Shown: positions 1 through 7,909 of the stretch, in pieces | How positions within the stretch are numbered: the stretch's first letter is position 1 | Layout: each line of letters opens with the position of its first letter | Source: Acidiferrobacteraceae bacterium | GTDB lineage: Bacteria; Pseudomonadota; Gammaproteobacteria; Acidiferrobacterales; Acidiferrobacteraceae | NCBI GenBank assembly: GCA_027343725.1 | Contig: DAHWKH010000010.1 | Coordinates: forward strand, 1-12,533 | Direction: 5' to 3' | Length of the DNA: 12,533 bases | Position numbers and translations under genes: made by a program | The notes under the pieces: generated by a model | What the model saw: only the letters and a program-made list of their open reading frames with translations | Told to the model about the DNA's origin: nothing | Databases searched by the model: none

Positions 1-213
1 GGCAAGCTCAAGACGCTGATCGCCGTGCTGCGCGAACTGAACGCCCTCGACGCCGTGGACGGCTTCCTGCCGGAGCCGGCGTTCAGCCCCTTGCAGCTCG
101 CCCGCCGTCAAGGCCGGGGGCGCCGCCGGGCCTCGGGGAAACCACAGCGCCAGCGACTCCGTAAGTTTGATCCCGGTCTTGCCGTTTGGGCAGAGAATCG
201 TGGGCTCGGTCAT
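1..213 (-). pseudogene. Truncated 5' end of a DUF2130 (RmuC-like) gene
   Basis: An ATG at 213-211 overlaps the fic stop codon (TGA at 212-210) as ATGA, the usual sign of translational coupling. The first 22 residues, MTEPTILCPN then GKTGIKLTESLA, match the very conserved start of DUF2130 proteins (typically CPNCKTEIKLTESLA), which carry a long coiled coil and a nuclease-like domain. After Ala22 (about position 148) the resemblance stops at once and the frame runs antisense to a HipB-like gene fragment, staying open to the window edge. Two conserved residues also differ: the second Cys is Gly11 and the usual Glu is Gly14. I read this as a gene cut off by a deletion or insertion and now decaying. 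The DUF2130 assignment rests on the N-terminal motif alone. Confidence 0.6.
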
Positions 214-408
214 TTTGTCCCCCTGTCCTTATCCCGCCGCGTCTTGATGTTTGCGCGCGAGCCGGTGGTCTTCTTGGCGTTCGCGGGTCGCGACGGCTTG
301 TCGCGCTCTGCCGTGAGCAAGGCCATCAGGCGTAGATTGATGAACAGCTTCTCGCGCCCCGCCTTGACCTCTTTCAACACGCCGGCGTCGCACAACTCCT
401 TGAGATAG
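1..408 (+). pseudogene. 3' end of a HipB-like (XRE-family) transcriptional regulator gene, fused to foreign sequence
   Basis: The frame is open from the window edge. Its first 48 codons (positions 1-144) read like the C-terminal tail of HTH regulators of the HipB/XRE type: a short helix, then LPEP, then SPLQLA, then a basic stretch ending in RRRASG. This resemblance is from memory of the family. The DNA-binding HTH itself would lie upstream, outside the window. After about position 147 the frame reads antisense through a DUF2130 gene start and the 3' end of fic, running to a stop at 406-408. Those last ~87 codons look like read-through rather than native protein. Such regulators are usually followed by a hipA-like kinase gene, and none is present here. 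Either this is a decayed gene or its native 3' end was replaced by a recombination event. Confidence 0.5.
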
Positions 409-1391
409 ACCGAGGCAGTCTGGCGCTGGGCGATGCCGGCGTCGACCACATTCCCGATGCGGCAGTAGGGCTGGACGAAAATCAGCTCGATCAGTTCGCG
501 GCTGTACATCGCGGGCACCTTCTGTCGCACCCGGTCAGCGGTGTCTTGCATCAGTTTCCGGATGTCGTGGATCTTGGCTGTAGTCCAGCCGGCGGTTTCT
601 TCCACCGCTTTCAGCATGTAAAGAACCCACTCTTCCCAATGTCCTTCCGCCGTCACCGCCCGCAACAGCCGGTAGTAGTCAGCCTTGCGCCGGATGATCG
701 CGCGACTGAGATACAGCACCGGCGAATCGAGCAGGCCCTGCTCCACCAGAAACAGGAGATTCAGAATGCGGCCGGTGCGGCCGTTGCCGTCGGTAAAGGG
801 ATGGATGGCCTCGAACTGGTAATGTGACACGGCCATGCGGATGAGCGGATCGATGGCGTTCTCCTCATGCAGGAAGCGCTCCCAGTTGGCCAGCAGACTG
901 CGCAGCAGGGCCTCGCCTTGCGGTGGCGTGTATATCACTTTCCCCGTGGCATCATTGGCCAGCGCGGTGCCGGGCGCGCGCCGAATATCCAGATTTACCC
1001 CTTTGATGGTACGGCAGACTTCCACGGCCGTGGCGGTCGTGACCGGCCGTTTCTTCAACGACTGGAAACCGCGCCAAAGCGCGGTGCGGTACCGCAACGC
1101 CTCCTTGGTGGCGGGATCGACGACCCCTCCGCGTTCATCTTGGGCAAAACGAAACAGGCGGTCGGTGGTGGTGACGATGTTCTCGATCTCGGAGCTAGCG
1201 CGCGCCTCGAGCAGGGGGATGGTGTTGATCAAGATTGTCGGGTTGGGGAGCAAGCCGCCCGCCTGTTTGAGTTCACCCAACGCCGCCCGGGCGCCGATAC
1301 AGGCCTTGAGGATGGGCCGGCTTTCGATCTCGGCTTTCGGGGGCAACGGCGGCAGGTCGTTGTAGGGCCGCTCCGGATTGAATTGGTTCAT
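210..1391 (-). CDS. Fic family protein adenylyltransferase (AMPylase), SoFic-like
   Basis: This 393-residue protein is of the class in which the inhibitory helix precedes the Fic core. It transfers AMP from ATP to hydroxyl side chains of target proteins in the cytosol. The active-site motif HPFTDGNGRTGR (residues 197-208) is complete, with catalytic His197. The inhibitory motif SSEIEN (66-71) fits S/TxxxE(G/N), with Glu70 expected to block ATP placement, so the protein should be self-restrained. Residues 1-100 form the Fic_N part and about 290-355 a winged-helix part. Residues 360-393 are a basic, low-complexity tail. The sequence resembles Shewanella oneidensis Fic along its length. The ATG at 1391 fits the family start NxLPPLPP, although no strong ribosome binding site is visible. 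The 3' end overlaps the truncated DUF2130 gene by 4 bp, so the pair was once an operon. It lies in accessory DNA beyond tRNA-Arg. The target protein cannot be predicted. Confidence 0.92.
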   Translation of the reverse strand: MNQFNPERPYNDLPPLPPKAEIESRPILKACIGARAALGELKQAGGLLPNPTILINTIPLLEARASSEIENIVTTTDRLFRFAQDERGGVVDPATKEALRYRTALWRGFQSLKKRPVTTATAVEVCRTIKGVNLDIRRAPGTALANDATGKVIYTPPQGEALLRSLLANWERFLHEENAIDPLIRMAVSHYQFEAIHPFTDGNGRTGRILNLLFLVEQGLLDSPVLYLSRAIIRRKADYYRLLRAVTAEGHWEEWVLYMLKAVEETAGWTTAKIHDIRKLMQDTADRVRQKVPAMYSRELIELIFVQPYCRIGNVVDAGIAQRQTASVYLKELCDAGVLKEVKAGREKLFINLRLMALLTAERDKPSRPANAKKTTGSRANIKTRRDKDRGTK

Positions 1392-1409
1392 TCTTGTATC
1401 GGCATCCCT

Positions 1410-1488
1410 TGTCGACAGGTCCCCATGAACCTGTCGATGGCTTCGACAGATCGGATGAACATGTCGAAAGAATACGTGTTTTTCGACA
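1410..1488. repeat. Cluster of nested inverted repeats with TGTCGA/TCGACA half-sites upstream of fic
   Basis: Five half-sites fall within 79 bp. TGTCGACA (1410-1417) is itself a palindrome. TCGACAGG (1412-1419) pairs with CCTGTCGA (1430-1437). CTGTCGA (1431-1437) pairs with TCGACAG (1443-1449) across 5 nt. TTCGACA (1442-1448) pairs with TGTCGAA (1462-1468). TGTCGAAA (1462-1469) pairs with TTTCGACA (1481-1488) across 11 nt. All pairs are perfect. The arrangement suggests either operator sites for a repressor acting on fic, or a dispersed REP-type repeat of the CTTCGACA...TGTCGAAG kind common in many genomes. The sequence shows the symmetry, and the role is inferred. Confidence 0.75.
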
Positions 1489-1497
1489 AATTAGAAA
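1469..1497 (-). promoter_or_regulatory. Possible sigma70 promoter for fic
   Basis: On the minus strand TTTCTA (1497-1492) and TATTCT (1474-1469) are spaced by 17 bp. They match the consensus at 3 and 4 of 6 positions. Transcription would start near 1462 and give a leader of about 70 nt that contains most of the dyad cluster. The TGTCGAAA/TTTCGACA dyad brackets the -10 and spacer, as an operator would. The match is weak and is kept because this is the most AT-rich patch upstream of fic. Confidence 0.3.
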
Positions 1498-1732
1498 GGC
1501 CCGCCCAAGCCGGCGCCCCCGCATGGTGCCTATCGAACCAGCCGCAGGCGGAGCGTTTACATGTCCTCCGATTGAACGAGAAAGACTGGTTACAGGGGCC
1601 GGGATAAACTTCTTCGCCGGACGTGCCCGGGTGATGGAAATACGGCGTCTGGGATTCGCGCGAGCGCGTGACGACATCCGGCCCAACCGCGGGGTTTGTG
1701 TGGCGGGGAGGGGTATAACCCATCGGAAAGAG

Positions 1733-1809
1733 TGGCGCGCCCGGAGAGATTCGAACTCCCGACCACCTGGTTCGTAGCCAGGTACTCTATCCAACTGAGC
1801 TACGGGCGC
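1733..1809 (-). tRNA. tRNA-Arg (anticodon ACG)
   Basis: The cloverleaf is complete: acceptor GCGCCCG (1809-1803) pairs with CGGGCGC (1743-1737), followed by discriminator G and an encoded CCA (1735-1733). The D arm begins AGCTCAG. The anticodon arm is CCTGG, loop CTACGAA, CCAGG, giving anticodon ACG, which TadA would edit to ICG to read CGU, CGC and CGA. The T loop is TTCGAAT. It follows tRNA-Ser as argV follows serV next to csrA in E. coli. It has its own strong promoter. Its 3' end borders the accessory segment carrying fic. Confidence 0.97.
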
Positions 1810-1821
1810 GTGAAGTCGGCG

Positions 1822-1850
1822 ATTGTCCTTACCGGGCGGTCGATTGTCAA
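1822..1850 (-). promoter_or_regulatory. Promoter of tRNA-Arg
   Basis: A perfect -35 TTGACA (1850-1845), a 17-bp spacer and a -10 GACAAT (1827-1822, 4 of 6) lie on the minus strand. The predicted start near 1815 is only about 6 nt before the tRNA 5' end at 1809. The stretch after the -10, CGCCGAC, is GC-rich, a feature linked in stable-RNA promoters to control by ppGpp. This implies that tRNA-Arg is transcribed independently of tRNA-Ser, 178 bp upstream. Confidence 0.7.
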
Positions 1851-1987
1851 GGTTGGCGACCTGACCGCTGCTCCCGCTCGAGCGACCCAAACCGCAGACC
1901 CCACACCTCTCCCGGTGACGCCCTGCGTCCATGCGATCCGCTCGGAGGAAAGGGCCGCGCCCGGAAAACGCGCGCCCCCATGAGGAC

Positions 1988-2081
1988 TGGCGGAGAGAGA
2001 GGGATTCGAACCCTCGATGGAGTTTTTGACCCCATACTCCCTTAGCAGGGGAGCGCCTTCGACCGACTCGGCCATCTCTCC
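1988..2081 (-). tRNA. tRNA-Ser (anticodon GCT)
   Basis: This is a class II tRNA with a long variable arm, 94 nt including encoded CCA (1990-1988). The acceptor 5' strand begins GGAGAGA at 2081 and pairs with the CTCTCC before discriminator G. The anticodon loop is CTGCTAA, anticodon GCT, reading AGC and AGU. The variable arm (TATGGGGTC...AACTCCA) is typical of serine tRNAs, and the T loop is TTCGAAT. It lies just downstream of csrA, the same place as serV in E. coli. Confidence 0.97.
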
Positions 2082-2091
2082 GGGAGGGGCA

Positions 2092-2120
2092 AGCATACCG
2101 TGTTGGGAGCCCCTGGGGAA
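2092..2120 (-). promoter_or_regulatory. Possible promoter of tRNA-Ser
   Basis: Between csrA and the tRNA, TATGCT (2097-2092, 4 of 6) is preceded at 17 bp by TTCCCC (2120-2115, 3 of 6). A GC-rich discriminator, GCCCCTCCC, leads straight into the tRNA 5' end at 2081. The -35 is poor, so read-through from csrA remains possible. Confidence 0.35.
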
Positions 2121-2123
2121 GGT

Positions 2124-2321
2124 TTACTCCTTGGTGACGTCCTCCGGCACCCCGGTGCGCTCCTTTTGGATACGCTCGTAAATTTCCTCGCGGTGCACGG
2201 GCACGTCCTTAGGCGCGTTGACGCCGATGCGCACTTGATTGCCCTTGATGCCCAGGACCGTCACCTGCACCTCGTCCCCGATATTCAGTGTCTCACCGAT
2301 TCGCCTTGTGAGAATCAGCAT
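2124..2321 (-). CDS. csrA: Carbon storage regulator CsrA
   Basis: CsrA is a 65-residue homodimeric RNA-binding protein that binds GGA motifs in mRNA leaders. It thereby blocks or stabilises translation of genes for carbon storage, motility and biofilm. The whole sequence is family-typical: MLILTRRIGE with Leu4, GDEVQVTVLGIKGNQVRIGV for the beta strands, and VHREEIYERI with RNA-contact Arg44. Length equals that of gammaproteobacterial homologues (61-65). The ATG at 2321 has a strong AAGGAG (2333-2328) 6 nt upstream. The gene sits between lysC (119-bp gap) and tRNA-Ser, as in related genomes. The leader has several GGA triplets, including one in the ribosome binding site itself, which is compatible with the autoregulation known for csrA. 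Confidence 0.97.
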   Translation of the reverse strand: MLILTRRIGETLNIGDEVQVTVLGIKGNQVRIGVNAPKDVPVHREEIYERIQKERTGVPEDVTKE

Positions 2322-2440
2322 GCCGCTCTCCTTAAGCCTTTTAAAGCCTTGTCTCCAACAGGCCTTCCCGTTCGAGGGCCATCGACCCCCCCTGACCGCT
2401 CGTCCCTGAGACGCGCGAGCCGATTCTTGTTGTGCAGGTT
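2322..2440 (-). promoter_or_regulatory. csrA upstream region with several GGA motifs
   Basis: The 119 bp between the lysC stop and csrA contain GGA in AGGGACG, CGGGAAG, TTGGAGA and AAGGAGA (minus strand), plus a run of seven G. A short direct repeat, AAGGCTTTAA then AAGGCTTAAGG, precedes the start codon and includes the ribosome binding site. I see no convincing sigma70 promoter or terminator. The GGA series could be CsrA sites for feedback on its own translation, which is inference from the known E. coli behaviour. Confidence 0.3.
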
Positions 2441-3682
2441 CTATGCCAACTGGGCGGCGCTGCCGTTTTCGGCGTCGAGCCCGAACGCGCTGTGAAGGGC
2501 GCGCACCGCGAGTTCGAGGTACTTCTCGGCGATCACCACCGAGATCTTGATCTCGGACGTCGATATCATCTGGATATTGATGCCCTCTTCACCCAGCACC
2601 CGGAACATGGTGCTGGCGATCCCGGCATGCGAGCGCATGCCGACACCCACGATCGAGATCTTGGCGATGCGCTCATCCCCCGTGACCTCGCGCGCCTTGA
2701 GCGCGCCCGCGGTCTTCTCCAGAATCGCGCGCGCCTGACGATAATCGCCGTGCGGGACCGTGAAGGTGAAATCGGTGGTGCCGTCGGCGCCGATATTCTG
2801 GATGATCATATCGACGCTGATGTGCGCCTCGGCGATATCCCCGAGGATGCGGTAGGCAACGCCCGGCTCGTCCGGAATGCCCTTCACGGTGAGCTTGGCC
2901 TCGTCGCGGCTGAATGCGATACCCGATATCAGCGCATCTTCCATCTTCGATTCCTCGTAGGTGATGAGGGTTCCGGGGCCGTCATCAAAAGACGACAGCA
3001 CCCTGAGCGGCACGCGATACTTGCCGGCGAATTCCACCGAGCGGATCTGCAAGACCTTGGCCCCAAGGCTTGCGAGCTCGAGCATCTCCTCGACAGTGAT
3101 TCGCGCCAGGCGCCGCGCCCGCGGGCAGATCCGTGGATCGGTCGTATAGACCCCATCGACGTCCGTGTAAATCTGGCATTCGTCGGCCTTCAGGGCCGCG
3201 GCCATGGCGACCGCCGTGGTGTCCGAACCGCCCCGGCCCAGGGTGGTGATATTGCCCTCTTCGTCGACCCCTTGAAATCCGGCGATGACCACCACGCGCC
3301 CGCCGCTCAAGTCCTCGCGCACCCGCTTTTCGTCGATCGCGATGATGCGCGCGCGGCCATGGGTGCTGTCGGTGCGGATATGCACCTGGGCCCCGGTATA
3401 GGACTTGGCGGGGCAACCGAGCTCTTCGAGGGCCATGCTCAAAAGCGCGATCGTCACCTGTTCGCCGGTCGCGAGCAGCACGTCGACCTCGCGTGCCGGG
3501 GCGTCCGCGTGAATGGCGCGCGCCATGCCCAAAAGCCTGTTGGTCTCGCCGCTCATCGCCGACACCACCACCACCATATCGTGGCCGCGCGCGCGCTCCG
3601 CCGCGACCCGCCGGGCGACGGCCTGGATGCGCTCCACGGTGCCGACCGAGGTACCGCCGTACTTCTGGACCAAAAGAGACAT
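2441..3682 (-). CDS. lysC: Aspartate kinase
   Basis: This 413-residue enzyme phosphorylates L-aspartate with ATP, the first step to lysine, methionine and threonine. The kinase domain opens with KYGGTS (7-12), followed by VVVSAMSGETNRLL (38-51), TGEQ (72-75), GRGGSDTTAVA (149-159) and YTDVDGVYTTDPR (172-184). Two ACT domains for allosteric control occupy about 265-330 and 340-405, with a typical GVGMRSHAGIA start of the second. It is a monofunctional kinase of the 400-residue alpha/beta type, not fused to homoserine dehydrogenase. I chose the ATG at 3682 because MSLLVQKYGGTS is the family N-terminus. The frame extends upstream into antisense of alaS, but that extension is not protein-like. 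The ribosome binding site at 3682 is weak. The gene lies 71 bp after alaS with a probable promoter in the gap, and contains an internal start for a beta subunit. Confidence 0.95.
   Translation of the reverse strand: MSLLVQKYGGTSVGTVERIQAVARRVAAERARGHDMVVVVSAMSGETNRLLGMARAIHADAPAREVDVLLATGEQVTIALLSMALEELGCPAKSYTGAQVHIRTDSTHGRARIIAIDEKRVREDLSGGRVVVIAGFQGVDEEGNITTLGRGGSDTTAVAMAAALKADECQIYTDVDGVYTTDPRICPRARRLARITVEEMLELASLGAKVLQIRSVEFAGKYRVPLRVLSSFDDGPGTLITYEESKMEDALISGIAFSRDEAKLTVKGIPDEPGVAYRILGDIAEAHISVDMIIQNIGADGTTDFTFTVPHGDYRQARAILEKTAGALKAREVTGDERIAKISIVGVGMRSHAGIASTMFRVLGEEGINIQMISTSEIKISVVIAEKYLELAVRALHSAFGLDAENGSAAQLA
2942..2956 (-). promoter_or_regulatory. Internal ribosome binding site and start for a LysC beta subunit
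   Basis: Inside lysC, GAGGAA (2956-2951) lies 6 nt before an in-frame ATG (2944-2942, Met247). Translation from it would give a 167-residue protein starting MEDALISGIAF and containing only the two ACT domains. Bacillus subtilis aspartokinase II and Corynebacterium LysC make beta subunits from starts at this same place, with a similar MEEA-like beginning. The internal site is better than the one at the full-length start, which supports use. Expression itself is inferred. Confidence 0.5.
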
Positions 3683-3714
3683 GGAATGCGGGCGCCTGCC
3701 TAAGAAAGAGGCGA

Positions 3715-3743
3715 AGATTACATCGGCCGGCCCCGGGTGTAAA
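3715..3743 (-). promoter_or_regulatory. Probable lysC promoter
   Basis: In the alaS-lysC gap, TTTACA (3743-3738, 5 of 6) and TAATCT (3720-3715, 3 of 6) are spaced by 17 bp on the minus strand. The start would be near 3708 and the leader about 26 nt, so lysC-csrA could be transcribed apart from alaS. No lysine riboswitch fits in so short a leader. Confidence 0.4.
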
Positions 3744-3753
3744 CGCAGAACCC

Positions 3754-6329
<2,576 letters not shown>

Positions 6330-6333
<4 letters not shown>

Positions 6334-6803
6334 GATCCGTCTTCAGACTCTGAGGTTGCCGGCGCCTCGATGGCAAAACCGATCTGCGCCATGGTGAACC
6401 CGCGCCCCCGTAAAAACCGGGCCTGACGCGCGCGTTCCTGCCAATCCGGGGGGACGGCCTCCCCGAAACGCTTGCACCGGGCCTTGCGCGCGCGTTCGTT
6501 CCAGGCCGGGTCGTGCTCGTTGAGGACCGCGGCAATGGTCTCCCCGTCCAGACCCTTGCCGTGCAATTCCGCGCGGATGCGCAGCGGACCCACCCCCTGG
6601 CCGGCGCGCACCCGCACGCGGCCTGCGCCGTAGCGCCGGTCGGACACGAGCCCCGCCTCGACCAGTTGCGCCACGGCACCCGCCGCCTCCTCGGGCCCGT
6701 AACCGCGCGCGCACAGACGCTCTTCCAGCTCGCGACACCCGTAATCGCGACGCGCGATGAGATCGAGGGCATAAAGCCGGGGCGCGGGTTGCGCGTGGCT
6801 CAG
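6330..6803 (-). CDS. recX: Regulatory protein RecX, probable CTG start
   Basis: RecX binds and restrains RecA filaments and follows recA in most bacteria. The 157-residue reading begins SHAQPAPRLYALDLIARRDYG and continues with ELEERLCARGY, a LVEAGLVSDRRYGA segment and a C-terminal RFLRGRGFTMAQIGFAI. These are the three-helix repeats of the family, and length fits (E. coli 166). No ATG, GTG or TTG lies in frame near the N-terminus. The nearest canonical ATG is 90 codons inside recA (7073). The CTG at 6803-6801 overlaps the recA stop as CTGA and has GGGGAGAG ending about 6 nt upstream, so I take it as the start. The 3' end overlaps alaS as ATGA. A non-canonical start would keep RecX scarce relative to RecA, in line with its inhibitory role. 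Confidence 0.9.
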
Positions 6804-7843
6804 ATATCGCTCTCCCCGTCCAAGGCCGGGGCCTCGTCGAGTGTCGCCCCCGGGCGCAGGCTCAGGCTCGCGCGCAGCCGTCCCTCGAGGTCCTGGGCGA
6901 TGGCCGCGTTCTCGCGCAGATACTGGCGGGCGTTCTCCTTGCCCTGGCCGATGCGCTCGCCGCCGTAGGAATACCAGGCCCCGGACTTCTCCACGAGGTT
7001 CCCGAGAACGCCGAGCTCGATGAGCTCGCCTTCCTTCGAGACGCCCTGGTCGTAAAAGATGTCGAACTCGCACTGCCGGAAGGGCGGCGCGATCTTGTTC
7101 TTCACGACCTTGACGCGCGTCTGGCTGCCGACCACCTCCTCGCCGCGCTTGATGGCGCCGATGCGGCGGATGTCCAGACGCACCGAGGCATAAAACTTCA
7201 GGGCGTTCCCGCCGGTCGTGGTCTCGGGGTTGCCGAACATCACCCCGATCTTCATGCGGATCTGGTTGATGAAGATCACGAGGGTGTTCGAGCGCTTGAT
7301 GTTGCCGGTCAGCTTGCGCAGCGCCTGCGACATGAGCCGCGCCTGCAGGCCGACGTGGGAATCACCCATCTCGCCCTCGATCTCGGCCTTGGGCGTGAGC
7401 GCCGCCACCGAGTCGACCACCACCACGTCGACGCCGCCCGAACGCACCAGCATGTCCGTGATCTCGAGGGCCTGCTCGCCGGAATCGGGCTGCGAGACCA
7501 GGAGGTCGTCGACGTTCACCCCCAAACGCTTGGCGTACGTCGGATCGAGCGCGTGCTCGGCATCGATGAAGGCCGCCGTGCCCCCGAGCTTCTGGGCCTC
7601 GGCGATGACGTGCAGCGTCAGGGTGGTCTTGCCCGAGGACTCCGGACCATAGATCTCGACCACCCGGCCCCGCGGCAAGCCGCCGATGCCCAAGGCCATG
7701 TCGAGCCCGAGCGAGCCGGTCGGAATGGCGGCCACGGCCGGGACCTCGCCGGCATCCCCAAGACGCATCACCGAGCCCTTACCGAACTGCTTTTCGATCT
7801 GCCCCAAGGCGGCGCTCAAGGCCTTGCCTTTATTGCCATCCAT
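6800..7843 (-). CDS. recA: Recombinase RecA
   Basis: RecA forms ATP-dependent filaments on single-stranded DNA for homologous recombination and triggers LexA self-cleavage. The 347-residue protein has Walker A GPESSGKT (66-73), Walker B VVVVD (140-144), the L1 region around EIEGEMGDSHVGLQARLMSQ, the L2 region ending FGNPETTTGGNAL, and an acidic C-terminus ending DGESDI. The ATG at 7843 (MDGNKGKALSAALGQIEKQF) is chosen over the ATG nine codons upstream because it starts at the family N-terminus and has GGGGGAT about 8 nt before it. Only 64 bp separate it from cinA. That gap shows no CTGT-N8-ACAG LexA box, and only a weak AATAAT -10-like element (7887-7882). So SOS control is not evident, or transcription comes from further upstream. 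Confidence 0.98.
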   Translation of the reverse strand: MDGNKGKALSAALGQIEKQFGKGSVMRLGDAGEVPAVAAIPTGSLGLDMALGIGGLPRGRVVEIYGPESSGKTTLTLHVIAEAQKLGGTAAFIDAEHALDPTYAKRLGVNVDDLLVSQPDSGEQALEITDMLVRSGGVDVVVVDSVAALTPKAEIEGEMGDSHVGLQARLMSQALRKLTGNIKRSNTLVIFINQIRMKIGVMFGNPETTTGGNALKFYASVRLDIRRIGAIKRGEEVVGSQTRVKVVKNKIAPPFRQCEFDIFYDQGVSKEGELIELGVLGNLVEKSGAWYSYGGERIGQGKENARQYLRENAAIAQDLEGRLRASLSLRPGATLDEAPALDGESDI

Positions 7844-7893
7844 CGCGTGATCCCCCCGCCGACTGGTCATGCATCGGCGCGATTATTTCACAA

Positions 7894-7909
7894 AGGCCGC
7901 AAGCGGCCT
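7894..7909 (-). terminator. Small hairpin at the cinA stop, weak terminator or attenuator
   Basis: AGGCCG (7909-7904 on the minus strand) pairs with CGGCCT (7899-7894) over a 4-nt loop. The hairpin overlaps the cinA TAG stop and is followed by TTTGTGAAATAAT, which has only three T directly after the stem. It could reduce read-through from cinA into recA, but is too T-poor for a confident call. Confidence 0.3.

Larger units (their letters stand above)
1392..1732. other. 341-bp stretch without a gene between fic and tRNA-Arg
   Basis: The fic-proximal part (1410-1488) holds the TGTCGA/TCGACA dyad cluster and a weak fic promoter, listed separately. From about 1490 to 1732 I recognise no gene, RNA or mobile-element end. 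Frames that cross it end in the false motif RRDSNSRPPGS, which is the antisense of the tRNA-Arg gene. A small GGGT-TAT-ACCC hairpin lies near 1712-1722, just past the tRNA 3' end, without a T-run. The tract separates accessory DNA from the conserved tRNA-Arg end. Confidence 0.6.

Noticed and set aside
1712..1722. GGGTTATACCC as a terminator after tRNA-Arg
   Set aside because: The stem is only 4 bp with a 3-nt loop and has no T-run after it.
1394..1777. Plus-strand frame of 127 codons across the intergenic stretch
   Set aside because: Its ending RRDSNSRPPGS is the well-known false protein from the antisense of a tRNA gene, and the rest matches nothing I know.
2432..3703. A 423-codon plus-strand frame opposite lysC
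   Set aside because: Antisense shadow of lysC with no domain-like pattern.
7844..7870. Upstream ATG giving a 356-residue RecA
   Set aside because: The extra nine residues are not family-like, and the ATG at 7843 has GGGGGAT in place.
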